DNA from: Harmothoe impar
Lineage: Eukaryota > Annelida > Polychaeta > Phyllodocida > Polynoidae
Assembly (NCBI GenBank): GCA_947462335.1
Contig: OX381709.1
Span: 35,358,186-35,422,185 of the forward strand
Length of the DNA: 64,000 bases
Direction: 5' to 3'
A model generated the notes under the pieces. It had not been told where the DNA came from. It did no database searches and saw nothing but the letters and a program-made list of their open reading frames with translations. Positions 1-8,591 of the stretch are shown one piece after another. Both the position numbers and the translations under genes were made by a program. How positions within the stretch are numbered: the stretch's first letter is position 1; each line of letters begins with the position of its first letter.

Positions 1-2
1 TA

Positions 3-470
3 TCTAAAGTATCAGCAGAGAAAAAAGATGAGACAAAGAAGAAAAACACTGAAATATCACAGCATGAAAAAAAGGATGTGATAGAAACAGAAGACAAGGA
101 CTCACCGGCGTCCACTACGGAGAATAGAAATCGGTCTTCTTTGGATTCTTCCTCAGCGACTGTAGACGATCTAGCATCACGTCGGACAAAGCAGAGTGTG
201 GATGGGGAGAACTCCTCCACTCCTTCTCCAGCCAAGTCTGGTCTGGTCTCTTCTCGGCAGGTCTCTTCACCGCCTTCTCGTCCTTCAAGCAGTCCGAAGA
301 ATTCTGTTCCGCCTCCCTCCCTGCCTCCTCCAGGTATTCCTGAAATAAAGAAACGCAAAGTTACAGCGGATGATGTAGAAGATTCAAGTCGTCGAAGTGC
401 TAGGATAAAAAAGAAGTCAGAACAACCCAAATGGAAAGGGATATGGGATGAACAATGGATCACCGAGTAG
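3..470 (+). CDS. Partial basic, Ser/Pro-rich protein at left edge
   Basis: The frame is open from the window edge, so the true start lies to the left. The visible part (about 155 aa) is low-complexity: Lys/Glu-rich at first, then Ser/Pro-rich, then a basic stretch around KKRKV that could be a nuclear localisation signal, ending KWKGIWDEQWITE. The stop overlaps the start of the integrase by 16 bases, which is typical of compact viral or Polinton coding. I do not recognise the family; a virion or core-associated protein is only a guess. Confidence 0.5.
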   Translation, partial: SKVSAEKKDETKKKNTEISQHEKKDVIETEDKDSPASTTENRNRSSLDSSSATVDDLASRRTKQSVDGENSSTPSPAKSGLVSSRQVSSPPSRPSSSPKNSVPPPSLPPPGIPEIKKRKVTADDVEDSSRRSARIKKKSEQPKWKGIWDEQWITE

Positions 471-1618
471 CAGTAAATCGGAGTCTACCTAGATTAAATG
501 CTAACCAGTTGGATGGGTACCTCGGTAATATATACAAAGACGAAAATTCTCCGGGAGGATATTCCACTCCGCAGGATTTATATAATGCCGTGAAGAACAG
601 AAAAGAGTACTGGATCACTTTAAAGGAAGTAAAAAACTGGATACAAACACAAGAATCCTACACCACATTCAAGTCTGTCAAAAGAAAATTCCCGCATCCT
701 AGGGTCATAATCAGTGAGAAGAATGGACAATGGGATACGGATACTTTGAACCTAGCTTGGTACAAAAAATGGAACAATGACTTTGCCTATGTGTTAGTAT
801 GTGTTGATGTGTTCACACGGTATGCATTCACGAGACCTCTGCTATTTTTACGTGGAACCTCCGTAAAAGAAGCATTCCAGGACATTTTTAAATACACTGA
901 GAAGCCAAGAAGTATTCGTTCGGATCGTGGTAGTGAGTATATTGGAGGAGAGATGAAACAGTTTTTCAAACAGAATAAAATACACCATTTCCTGACTAAC
1001 AATGAAGTAAAAACGTCCCACTGCGAAAGATTGATCAAAACAATGCGGTTACGAATGGGACGTATGATAAGAGGCAAACGGAGTTTCAACTGGGTGGATC
1101 ACCTACAAGCATTGACTCAAGCATACAATGAGACTGTACATCGATCTATAAATACAACACCATTGCAAGCTATGTGTGTACAAGAGAAGGCGAAATTATG
1201 GCATTGGCAATATCTACGGAACGACACAGCTACTAGGACGGGACCTAACGAGGATTTCACTTTACAAGTAGACGACCGTGTTAGAATATCATATCAGAGC
1301 AAAGCATTTGAACGAAATTATGACGAAAAGTGGTCTAGGAGTATTTTTACTGTCACTGCTAGACGTCTTAATCAAGGATATCAAACATACTCTTTAAAGT
1401 CATATGACAATAACCCTGTACTTGGTACATTCTCACAGCATGAACTACAGAAAGTAGAGCAGGCGGTACCAGGACAATTTGATATAGATGAGGTGATAAA
1501 ATATAGGACAGTGGGACCAGCTAACGCAGAGCGTAGGGAGGCTTTTGTAAGCTGGATGGGATATAAATCAAGTTACAACAGCTGGATACCTGCAGATAAC
1601 ATTGTGGATTTAGCCTGA
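455..1618 (+). CDS. Polinton/Maverick-type integrase (DDE, rve) with chromodomain
   Basis: This 387-aa protein would insert element DNA into the chromosome. The catalytic triad is visible: D96 after W93, D157 in SDRGSEY, and E191 in HCERL, with 33 residues between the last two. The chromodomain-like C-terminus (about residues 340-387) has the aromatic pattern FDIDEVIKYR...FVSWMGY...NSWIP, which would bind modified histone tails and steer insertion. It resembles the integrase family annotated in C. elegans as transposon-derived F54H12.3. The frame is intact over its whole length. It is followed after 16 bases by the penton-like gene on the same strand. Confidence 0.95.
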   Translation: MDHRVAVNRSLPRLNANQLDGYLGNIYKDENSPGGYSTPQDLYNAVKNRKEYWITLKEVKNWIQTQESYTTFKSVKRKFPHPRVIISEKNGQWDTDTLNLAWYKKWNNDFAYVLVCVDVFTRYAFTRPLLFLRGTSVKEAFQDIFKYTEKPRSIRSDRGSEYIGGEMKQFFKQNKIHHFLTNNEVKTSHCERLIKTMRLRMGRMIRGKRSFNWVDHLQALTQAYNETVHRSINTTPLQAMCVQEKAKLWHWQYLRNDTATRTGPNEDFTLQVDDRVRISYQSKAFERNYDEKWSRSIFTVTARRLNQGYQTYSLKSYDNNPVLGTFSQHELQKVEQAVPGQFDIDEVIKYRTVGPANAERREAFVSWMGYKSSYNSWIPADNIVDLA

Positions 1619-1634
1619 ACACATCATATACAGT

Positions 1635-2081
1635 ATGTATATTTTCTTTTCTTCTGAAAACTGCAAGAAATCTTACCAGGATAACATTTGGTCAGAATTT
1701 ACTATAGAGCTTCCTGCATCTCTATTCTTACCAGAAAAAGCTAATTTCCAATGTGCACTGATTGAAATAAGCATCACACAACCGTCTACTGAGACCCCTC
1801 CCATCTCTCTCAAGTCTACTGTACTCCATGTATTCTGTGATTTTATTACCAATTCGCCTATAGGAGATGAAATGAAGCCCTTGTTAAGGAGAGTACACAT
1901 GAGGTCAATGTTTCGAAATGGTGTGACATACTTTGAAAACCCTCACTACATATCTACAGTGAGAAATAGAATAGACAAATATAGAATACATATAAGGAGT
2001 GAACAGAACACAATTCCATCACTCTCATTGACGGACACCGTGACGAGAGGAACTCTACACCTGAAACCCCGTCCTACTTGA
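1635..2081 (+). CDS. Small penton-like / minor capsid candidate
   Basis: A 148-aa protein with a compact start MYIFFSSENCKKSYQDN and the pattern EFTIELPASLFLP...FQCALIEI, which suggests a short beta-rich fold. In Polinton and adintovirus elements a small single-jelly-roll penton gene sits beside the main capsid gene, and this one lies between integrase and capsid. The role is inferred mainly from position and beta-strand pattern; no catalytic residues are visible. The frame is intact and the stop lies 15 bases before the next start. Confidence 0.45.
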   Translation: MYIFFSSENCKKSYQDNIWSEFTIELPASLFLPEKANFQCALIEISITQPSTETPPISLKSTVLHVFCDFITNSPIGDEMKPLLRRVHMRSMFRNGVTYFENPHYISTVRNRIDKYRIHIRSEQNTIPSLSLTDTVTRGTLHLKPRPT

Positions 2082-2095
2082 ATCATCAATATAAA

Positions 2096-2632
2096 ATGAC
2101 GTCTGGCATTGTGCCGCTGGGTATACAGCCCTATCTTTGGAGTAACGCAGCTACAACGAAGAAAGAAAGCATATCCGGATACAAACCAGGTTTAATGATT
2201 TTCTCTGGGAAAAAAGGAAATGGTTTCAACTCTGTCACAAGAACGGATAAACATGAAGCAGGAGGCAATGTCAAAGGAGCTACAGTAGTACAAAAAATGG
2301 TGACTGACACAGCTGAAACTCTGAAGAGAGAAAAAGAACGATTACAAAATCCTGAAGTACCAGTAATAGGAGATGAGAGAATTGATATCAGCGCCGTCTC
2401 TACTACCGCCAAAATCAAGGTGAGGAAAAAAAGAAATACTCCATCTGATAAAAGAATCAGTAACAAAAATAAGAAAAAAAAGTCCAATTCATCATCTCGT
2501 TTGAAGAAAAAGAAGGGGAAAAATAAGATGTCTAGAGTACAGCAATTTATAACCGCCAGGAATAGACAATCCTCTAACTTGAAGAAAAAGAAAAAAAATA
2601 TTCAAAAGAAAAAGAAGAAAAAATCAAGTTAG
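2096..2632 (+). CDS. Lys-rich core-like protein
   Basis: A 178-aa protein starting at an ATG in an AAAATGAC context; an in-frame TTG at 2078 is not needed. The N-terminal 40 residues (GIVPLGIQPYLWSN) are ordinary sequence. From about residue 105 the chain is dominated by lysine runs broken by Ser and Asn. Such tails suit DNA packing inside a capsid, comparable in role to adenovirus core proteins. Its place between the penton-like and capsid genes supports a virion role. It could also be a scaffold or cement protein. Confidence 0.55.
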   Translation: MTSGIVPLGIQPYLWSNAATTKKESISGYKPGLMIFSGKKGNGFNSVTRTDKHEAGGNVKGATVVQKMVTDTAETLKREKERLQNPEVPVIGDERIDISAVSTTAKIKVRKKRNTPSDKRISNKNKKKKSNSSSRLKKKKGKNKMSRVQQFITARNRQSSNLKKKKKNIQKKKKKKSS

Positions 2633-2765
2633 AGTAAGCTGTTTCAGCGACGAACACATAAGTATACATAATATTGCTTCCTCTCATTTCTCTGTCATTC
2701 TGCATGTCGGAGTGAGGAGAGCAACACTGAGCACAACTGAAGCAAGGTGAATATAACAAAACAAA

Positions 2766-4091
2766 ATGCAGGACTTTAAGTTTGAAGATGGGATAGAGAG
2801 CTTCCCGGAATCGCTTCTGTTGTTCGATGGAATACCCCAGGACACTGCAACACTGGCTCATAAGAAAGTAAGATTCTACCCAGATAAGATTTCTAATGAC
2901 CCTGATGCGCCCATCACTTTAGAAATTGATGCAAATACTGGAGGATACATAGACGGAAGTAGGATGGAGTTGACTGTAGAAGCTAAGATAGTGAATGAGA
3001 CAGGAGATCCTGTTGTTGCTACAGATAAGGTGACGTTTACTAATCAGGCTCTACATACCATGTTCAGCAACGTCATTGTCAAATTAAATGACATCGAAGT
3101 AAATCCGAATGTTGGTACTCTACATGGATACAAAAACTATTTGGAGACATTATGCTTCAAGTCTGATGAGTCTAAAAACTCGATAGGTAGTCGCAAGGGT
3201 TACTATCCAGACAGTACTAAAGCAGTACACCGTGTAGATCCGACGAGCAAAGATACACCTGTCAATACAGGATTGATTTATAGATACAACATGAGCAAGA
3301 AGGGTGCTGTAATAGTGTACAAAGGCAAGACAGGATGTGACTTTCTAGAGAGGTCTGGTCGACTTCTCCCAAATGGAATACGCATCAGATTTGAGTACTA
3401 TCAGCAAAGAGATGCTATGAGACTTGTAGCAGCGGACAACAACAAGAAATACAGTGTGCGGATTACTAATCTCTACATGACAGTTTGTGTAGTCCGGATA
3501 AGAGCGGAGATGCTGATAAGGCATGCCCAATTACTGGGGGAAGGGAAGAAGGCGATCTATCCTTTCCCAAGAACCGTCATGCGATCATTCAACATACCGA
3601 AATCAGAGAATTCATTTACATTAAACCGGCTAATGTCAGATCGCGTCCCATCTCTCGTTATTTTGGTATTAGTAGAAAATGATAACTTTGCAGGAAAATA
3701 TAATACCAACTGTTTTGATTTCAAACATAACGGACTCAGCTGTGCTAAATTAAGCGTAGACAATCAGACTGTTCCCCATGTGGCATATAGACCTGACTTT
3801 GATTCTGGAAAGTACACTGAAGAGTATTCAGCTTTCCTCAGTTTGACGAAGGGCAAGGGGAATAGTATTTCACAAAGTGATTTTGCTCATGGTAATACTG
3901 TATTAGTATGGTCACTGCATGAACATGTAGAGATGGACAAAGGTGTGTTTCCTGTGTTAGTAAAGGGATTCACTACTTTAGAGTTAACGTTCAAAGCCGA
4001 TTTGAGTGCAGGGATCACGGGTATATTGTACATGTCATTGCCAGGTTTATACAAAATTACCCAAGAAAGAAACGTGGAAGTGGAATACTAA
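2766..4091 (+). CDS. Major capsid protein, double-jelly-roll type (F54H12.2-like)
   Basis: A 441-aa intact frame. Residues about 45-125 carry the N-terminal jelly-roll pattern of Polinton/adintovirus hexon-like proteins: a Tyr-Ile-Asp strand (GGYIDGSRMELTVEAKI), then a Thr-Asn-x6-Met-Phe stretch, a strand with Leu-Asn-Asp-Ile-Glu, and Tyr-Lys-Asn-Tyr-Leu-Glu-Thr-Leu. The downstream part has repeated beta-type strands and an ending near GLYKITQERNVEVEY. F54H12.2-like proteins commonly neighbour F54H12.3-like integrases, as here. It would form the icosahedral shell of the element's particle. An AATAAA follows 40 bases after the stop. Confidence 0.75.
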   Translation: MQDFKFEDGIESFPESLLLFDGIPQDTATLAHKKVRFYPDKISNDPDAPITLEIDANTGGYIDGSRMELTVEAKIVNETGDPVVATDKVTFTNQALHTMFSNVIVKLNDIEVNPNVGTLHGYKNYLETLCFKSDESKNSIGSRKGYYPDSTKAVHRVDPTSKDTPVNTGLIYRYNMSKKGAVIVYKGKTGCDFLERSGRLLPNGIRIRFEYYQQRDAMRLVAADNNKKYSVRITNLYMTVCVVRIRAEMLIRHAQLLGEGKKAIYPFPRTVMRSFNIPKSENSFTLNRLMSDRVPSLVILVLVENDNFAGKYNTNCFDFKHNGLSCAKLSVDNQTVPHVAYRPDFDSGKYTEEYSAFLSLTKGKGNSISQSDFAHGNTVLVWSLHEHVEMDKGVFPVLVKGFTTLELTFKADLSAGITGILYMSLPGLYKITQERNVEVEY

Positions 4092-4130
4092 AATGAACTG
4101 TTATGCGAAGGTACTGATATATATTGTTTG

Positions 4131-4136
4131 AATAAA
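4131..4136 (+). terminator. AATAAA polyadenylation signal of the capsid gene
   Basis: A canonical hexamer lies 40 bases after the capsid stop and before the strand switch to the glycoprotein gene. It probably ends the transcript(s) of the integrase-to-capsid block. Confidence 0.55.
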
Positions 4137-4315
4137 AGGATTCAATGTACTGTGAAGTATTGTGTCAAACCAGCAAGCCGAGTATCACTGTACCGTAACA
4201 CCCTAATTACAGTTTTAATGACGTCTTTTTACTTCTGTAATATACTGAAAAATCATATTACCCGCATCTACACTTTGTATGTTTTGTATAACCCGCAGTA
4301 GAGATTTAGTTGTAC

Positions 4316-4333
4316 TATAACCCGCGGGTTATA
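4316..4333. promoter_or_regulatory. 18-bp perfect palindrome with nearby half-sites
   Basis: TATAACCCGCGGGTTATA reads the same on both strands. A half-site ATAACCCGC recurs near 4288 and a similar ATTACCCGC near 4257. The palindrome lies between two converging genes and overlaps the glycoprotein stop codon. It could be a dimeric protein-binding site or a bidirectional 3'-end signal. No function can be shown from sequence. Confidence 0.4.
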
Positions 4334-5859
4334 ATCCGAAATTTACGGCTGAATATAATCTCACCTTTGGGTGGGTTGCGTCCGAGTCGAACACAGTGAT
4401 CTCCTCTTCTGACGTGTCCTCTGGGTCTTGTCCCCCGCCATACATTTGGTAGTCCCTCTCTCTCCTGCGTCTGGCCGCCGTCAGTGAGTATACTGTATAA
4501 AGAAGTAGAATATTACTTTCAAAGAACGATTTCAGTTTCATTATATGATGTTTAATATGGATGTTCAATATCGATGTATGTCATGAGATATAATATGTAT
4601 TTATGTCATGAGAATTAGTTTAAATGTAATAAGCATAATCCAGATCATGTATACTATAGTGTTGTACTATGATATGTCGTATATTGTAATAAAAAGATAT
4701 GTAAAAAATATTGCTCATGCTTTACTGTTACATTAAGACTTAAGTTATACATTTTTACATTCAATGCGGTTAGTCATGGCATTCTACTTATCTTTTTAAT
4801 TGTTTTGGTTATGTAATTTGATATATATACAATCATTCCAAACCTTAATACTATAGCAACAGTGAATCAACATGAAGCAACAGTATCAGATAAAACAAAA
4901 AAGCCACATTTTCAAACTGACGCAGAACACTGAAAAGGTAGAACGCGTACAAGCAAAGCGCACTCACTACATTGTATACATGCTCTATACCTATAGAGAC
5001 AGGCCCTGAAACGGTAGATCAAGGCCGCTGCTACTATCATAACGGCAGCCCCCACTACTCCCAAACCCCACTGCAGTATCTCCATCAGTATGTCTTCCGG
5101 TTCAGCTTCTGTATCAGATGCAGCTGCAGCTGCGGCTCCTCCACTGTCAATTTCTGTACTATGTGACGTCATTCCACTTGTACTGGAGGTGGGCACATCA
5201 TCAGTGTGAGGTACTGTGCTGGCCTTGCTGTACATGGTCACATCACGTTCGGGAGGTACAGTGGTGATTGTGCTGTAGGTGCTGATATCATGAACGGGGG
5301 TTAACGTGGTTCTGGTGTGATGGGTTGGAGTTAGTGTGGTGCTGGTCGGGTGGATAACAATGGGGGTGGTGGAAGGAATTTCGGGAGAAGAAAGCTCAGG
5401 AGCCGTGCTGCTGATTATACTGCTGCTGTCAGTTGTAGCAGCATGGGTGGGAGTGAGTGAAGAGGGAGTGGAAGGTTCTGTTTTGTTTAATATCATGACT
5501 CCGCATTGGTCAGTAGCAGCTCTCACCAAACCTAATTTTGTGAAGTCCTGCAGCATAGTATCACATGACACGTCGAAGTTATTGCCTCTCACATCGATCC
5601 AAGTTACATTAGGGAAGGTAGTGAGAAAATCAAAAAGAGCAGTGTAATAAAAAAAATTGTCTTCCAGGTCGGCCAAATTGTAACTACCTACACTAGGTTG
5701 AATGGCGGCCATGGGTAGCTCAGCGGTGTAGCGGCAGGAAATGATACCCTCCTCCGGAAAGCACTGGCATTTTTCACTGCCGGCACACTGCTGGAATGCC
5801 TGCATGTATGAGCATCCGAACAGCAAAAGTGGGAGCACAATCTTCAAATAGTACGCCAT
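4329..5859 (-). CDS. Mucin-like type I membrane glycoprotein, two coding exons
   Basis: Exon 1 is 5859-4968 and exon 2 is 4492-4329, joined by a GTGAGT donor and a TATACAG acceptor in matching phase to give 351 aa. It has a signal peptide (about 1-21), a Cys-rich head (25-119; C-x-C spacing and FPNVTWIDVRGNNF like a leucine-rich-repeat cap with one repeat), a Thr/Ser/Pro stalk (125-235, likely O-glycosylated), an Ala run, a transmembrane helix (264-283), and a basic then acidic cytoplasmic tail supplied partly by exon 2 (AARRRRERDYQMY, DPEDTSEEE). N-glycosylation sites occur at N84 and N125. Without splicing the frame ends in a Cys-rich stretch that looks non-native. It is probably a surface or envelope-like protein; the partner is unknown. 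Confidence 0.7.
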
Positions 5860-5898
5860 TTTTCTCTGAAAATAATGAGAATAATGTGTTACTGCATT

Positions 5899-5909
5899 AT
5901 TTATAAATA
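5899..5909 (-). promoter_or_regulatory. Candidate TATA box of the glycoprotein gene
   Basis: ATTTATAAATA lies about 45 bases upstream of the minus-strand start at 5859. A pyrimidine stretch ending in CAG just before the ATG leaves open that this 5' leader contains a small intron. Confidence 0.3.
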
Positions 5910-5929
5910 CAGATTAAGTACTGTACAAT

Positions 5930-6625
5930 ATAGTAGAATAACTCACCAAGTCTCAGTTACCAAGTAAACTTACAGTGAGTTATTCACCCACAGCTAAATT
6001 CATACATTATGCCAAGCTGAGCTTCAATTCTCTTTTTACTTAGGGACAAAAGTTGGAGAGTTACTCGCCGAATACAATACAGTTACCAAAAAACTTACAG
6101 TGGGTTATTCGCCAACAGATACATTTTTCAGTCATGCATCATGGTGTGCTCCAATTATCTTTTTACTTAGGGACAATATTTGGAGGTGCATCATGACAAT
6201 GTGTGCTTAAATTAGCTTTTTTACATAGAACTAACATTTTGACAGTAACTCGCCAGTTACATCATTTCCCCAGCTACCAAAATTTATAGGTGCATCATGA
6301 CAATGTGTGCTTTAATTAACGTTTTACATAGGACCAACATTTTAACAGTAACTCGCCAGTTACATCATTTCGTCAGCTACCAAAATTTAGAGGTGCATCA
6401 TGATAATGTGTACTTTAATTAACGTTTTACATAGGACCAACATTGTGACAGTAACTCGCCAGTTACATCATTTCGTCAGCTACCAAAATTTAGAGGTGCA
6501 TTATGACAATGTGTGCTTTAATAAACTTTTTACATAGGATCAACATTTTGAGAGTAACTCGCCAGTTACAACATTTCCCAGATACCCAAAAGAGTTGCAG
6601 TAAGTTATTCGCATACAGTCATATT
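5930..6625. repeat. Tandem ~103-bp repeats with GTAACT-CGCC-AGTTAC dyad
   Basis: Three to four units begin at about 6243, 6345, 6447 and 6550, each opening with the dyad GTAACTCGCCAGTTAC, then a TTAGAGGTGCATCATGA-like block and a TTTACATAGGA block. More diverged relatives with AGTTACTCGCC occur at 5938-6180. Unit-to-unit identity is high in the centre of the cluster and falls at its edges. Each dyad is an inverted repeat with a 4-base spacer, the form expected for a dimeric DNA-binding protein. No coding frame of note is present. Confidence 0.8.
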
Positions 6626-8440
6626 TTGTCAAACACGCATTGCGACATGTGCTTTGTACACAATATATAATACAATGTGTGCTTCAAGTGTTGAAGCAAG
6701 GTATAATACTTTAATGCATCATGTCCTTGATCGTCATGATGCATGAATGCCTCCCTGGGGAGTAATTGCCAGTGCTGCATTCAAGCATCATCCCGACCTT
6801 ACAGATTGAGACACTCCTGAAGGGACGGCATGATGCATCAATACAGCACCGACGAGTTACTCGACGGGACTGCATTGATGCATCAGGACGACAAATGTCA
6901 TATTGAAACAGCATCCGTGTTGAAAGGGATATTTGAATTATTAAATACATGTGGCACTTTCTGGAAAAGGAAGTCACTTCCTGGTTTCTATATGTGCTTG
7001 GTCGATAATAGGGGAGACAGCTATATCACGCTCGAGAGACGGTGATGTGTATATCAACTCGCGCTGAACGATATATACACCACACAAAGAACTATTTATC
7101 TCTATACTGACGATAGGATTAAGTGTTATGACATTAAAACAAAGAGAAAATGGAGATCCGTTTACCTGCGCTCCAATGCACGTGGAGATGAGAAAAGGAC
7201 GACAATCTGTCCCTACCAGATGCAACCAATAGCTTCCTCTCTTTCCTGCGAGGTGGCGCCACTTGTGTGCACCTGACATATATAGTGCCGTTTTTTCTCT
7301 GAAGAGGGCGCATGTGAGCGGGTGGTGCTGCACAACATTGTGATATGGGGTTCTGCATATACCTATTGTATTCATATGTAACATAACAGGGAATGATTCA
7401 AAAGAAATGACTGACACATGGGAGTAGAGAAAACCCATCTCGCTATTCTCAATCACAGTGATAATTTTAGAATGAGAAGGGTAGAGATGTGATAAATTAA
7501 GAGTTTTTTCTTTGCTAAAGTTAAGCACTCAGGCTTAATGTTATGTGACTAACCTTGATGTTGTATGTGGATTTATATAAATGGCCATGTTACATGTCAC
7601 TAAAGCCAGCATGATTTTTAAAAATGCCCATGTCACCATGTCGATTTTACGGTTCCTAATATAAAACAGGTCAAAATATATGTATTGTATACTTCACTGT
7701 TTGATATAAAAACATGACGAGTCATATGATAAGAAAAGGGGTGTCGTGGTACAATACAAATCAGTGTGACAGTGAAATCCTCATAAAGCATGGAACAACA
7801 CCTCCTGCTATACCGAGTAGAGGGGTTAACCTCATTTTGAACACGGTCCACTGAGCATCCTCCATTTAACCCTTCACACACAACAGAATTATTCACTTTC
7901 CTATACTATTTTTATTTCTTTAAAAAACAAACCCAAAAACCACAAAAAAAAACACAACTTTATACAATGATATTTTTTAATACAGTAAAGTAGGAATTAC
8001 AGAACACTCTACATGATATAATATGAATAAGCCGCATGCATAACATAAAAAGAGTTAAACCTTGCTCTGGACATCCCGCCCCCCTCTTCGCCCCATCCTT
8101 ATACCTTCAAGCACAGCATAATGCAATAATACTTTATACCTTTTCTGTCAGAATAAATGAATACAGTTCTGGCGAGTAACTCTGTATCACAGCATTTATG
8201 CATAATGCTGGTGCTATACAGTGCAGAAATGAATTGGCAGGGAGCAAACTGATTGGGGATGAGTTGATACAGGTCGAAGAGAAATGATATGTTTGAAAAA
8301 CATCTGTGTTACAAGGGTTATTTTTATTCGAATCCGCATTGCGTCTGCAGGGACAATGCTTTTGACTTTTGCGCGCGTTTTACATGGAAAAGAGAATGCA
8401 TTCATTTGAATAAAAGGGGGAAAAAAAATCTAGTTGGTAA
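6626..8440. other. Non-coding stretch of the AT-rich island
   Basis: I see no convincing gene here. The longest frame (minus, 7528-6974) has no recognisable domain and unlike-protein composition. Single AGTTACTCG/GAGTAACTC half-dyads recur near 6856 and 8165, outside the main cluster. The 7581-7649 repeat is listed separately. Confidence 0.4.
7581..7649 (+). repeat. Copy of the GGCCATGT...CATGTCGATTTTA dispersed repeat
   Basis: The segment contains ATGGCCATGTTACATGTCACTAAAG and then CCCATGTCACCATGTCGATTTTA. These match words repeated many times at 16.2-16.4 kb and 17.56-17.93 kb. It links the virus-like island and the retrotransposon-like region by a shared mobile repeat. Confidence 0.45.
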
Positions 8441-8446
8441 AATTGT

Positions 8447-8455
8447 CTATAAAGC
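8447..8455 (+). promoter_or_regulatory. Candidate TATA box (TCTATAAAG)
   Basis: It is placed about 140 bases upstream of the first coding ATG at 8592 of the Ser/Pro-rich gene, with a short GC-richer leader in between. It is a good TATA match in an otherwise AT-rich island, so chance occurrence cannot be excluded. Confidence 0.35.
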
Positions 8456-8591
8456 AGGGTCATGGTACACACCCTATCCCCACTTCCTGTTTTGCGGTGA
8501 AGTAGCCCAGTCAACTGTCACAGTTTGCTGAAACCCCAGTTTCTGCAGTAACTGATCAGTGGATTAAATCCGATTCAGAGAAACAATACCA

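Noticed and set aside
2131..2487. Minus-strand frame opposite the Lys-rich core-like gene
   Set aside because: Its Phe/Leu-rich sequence is the mirror of lysine codons on the plus strand.
5930..6625. CRISPR-like array
   Set aside because: Units are 103 bp direct repeats with no unique spacers, in animal DNA.
6974..7528. 184-aa minus-strand open frame
   Set aside because: No domain, no composition typical of a protein, and no splice or promoter context; probably chance in a region without genes.
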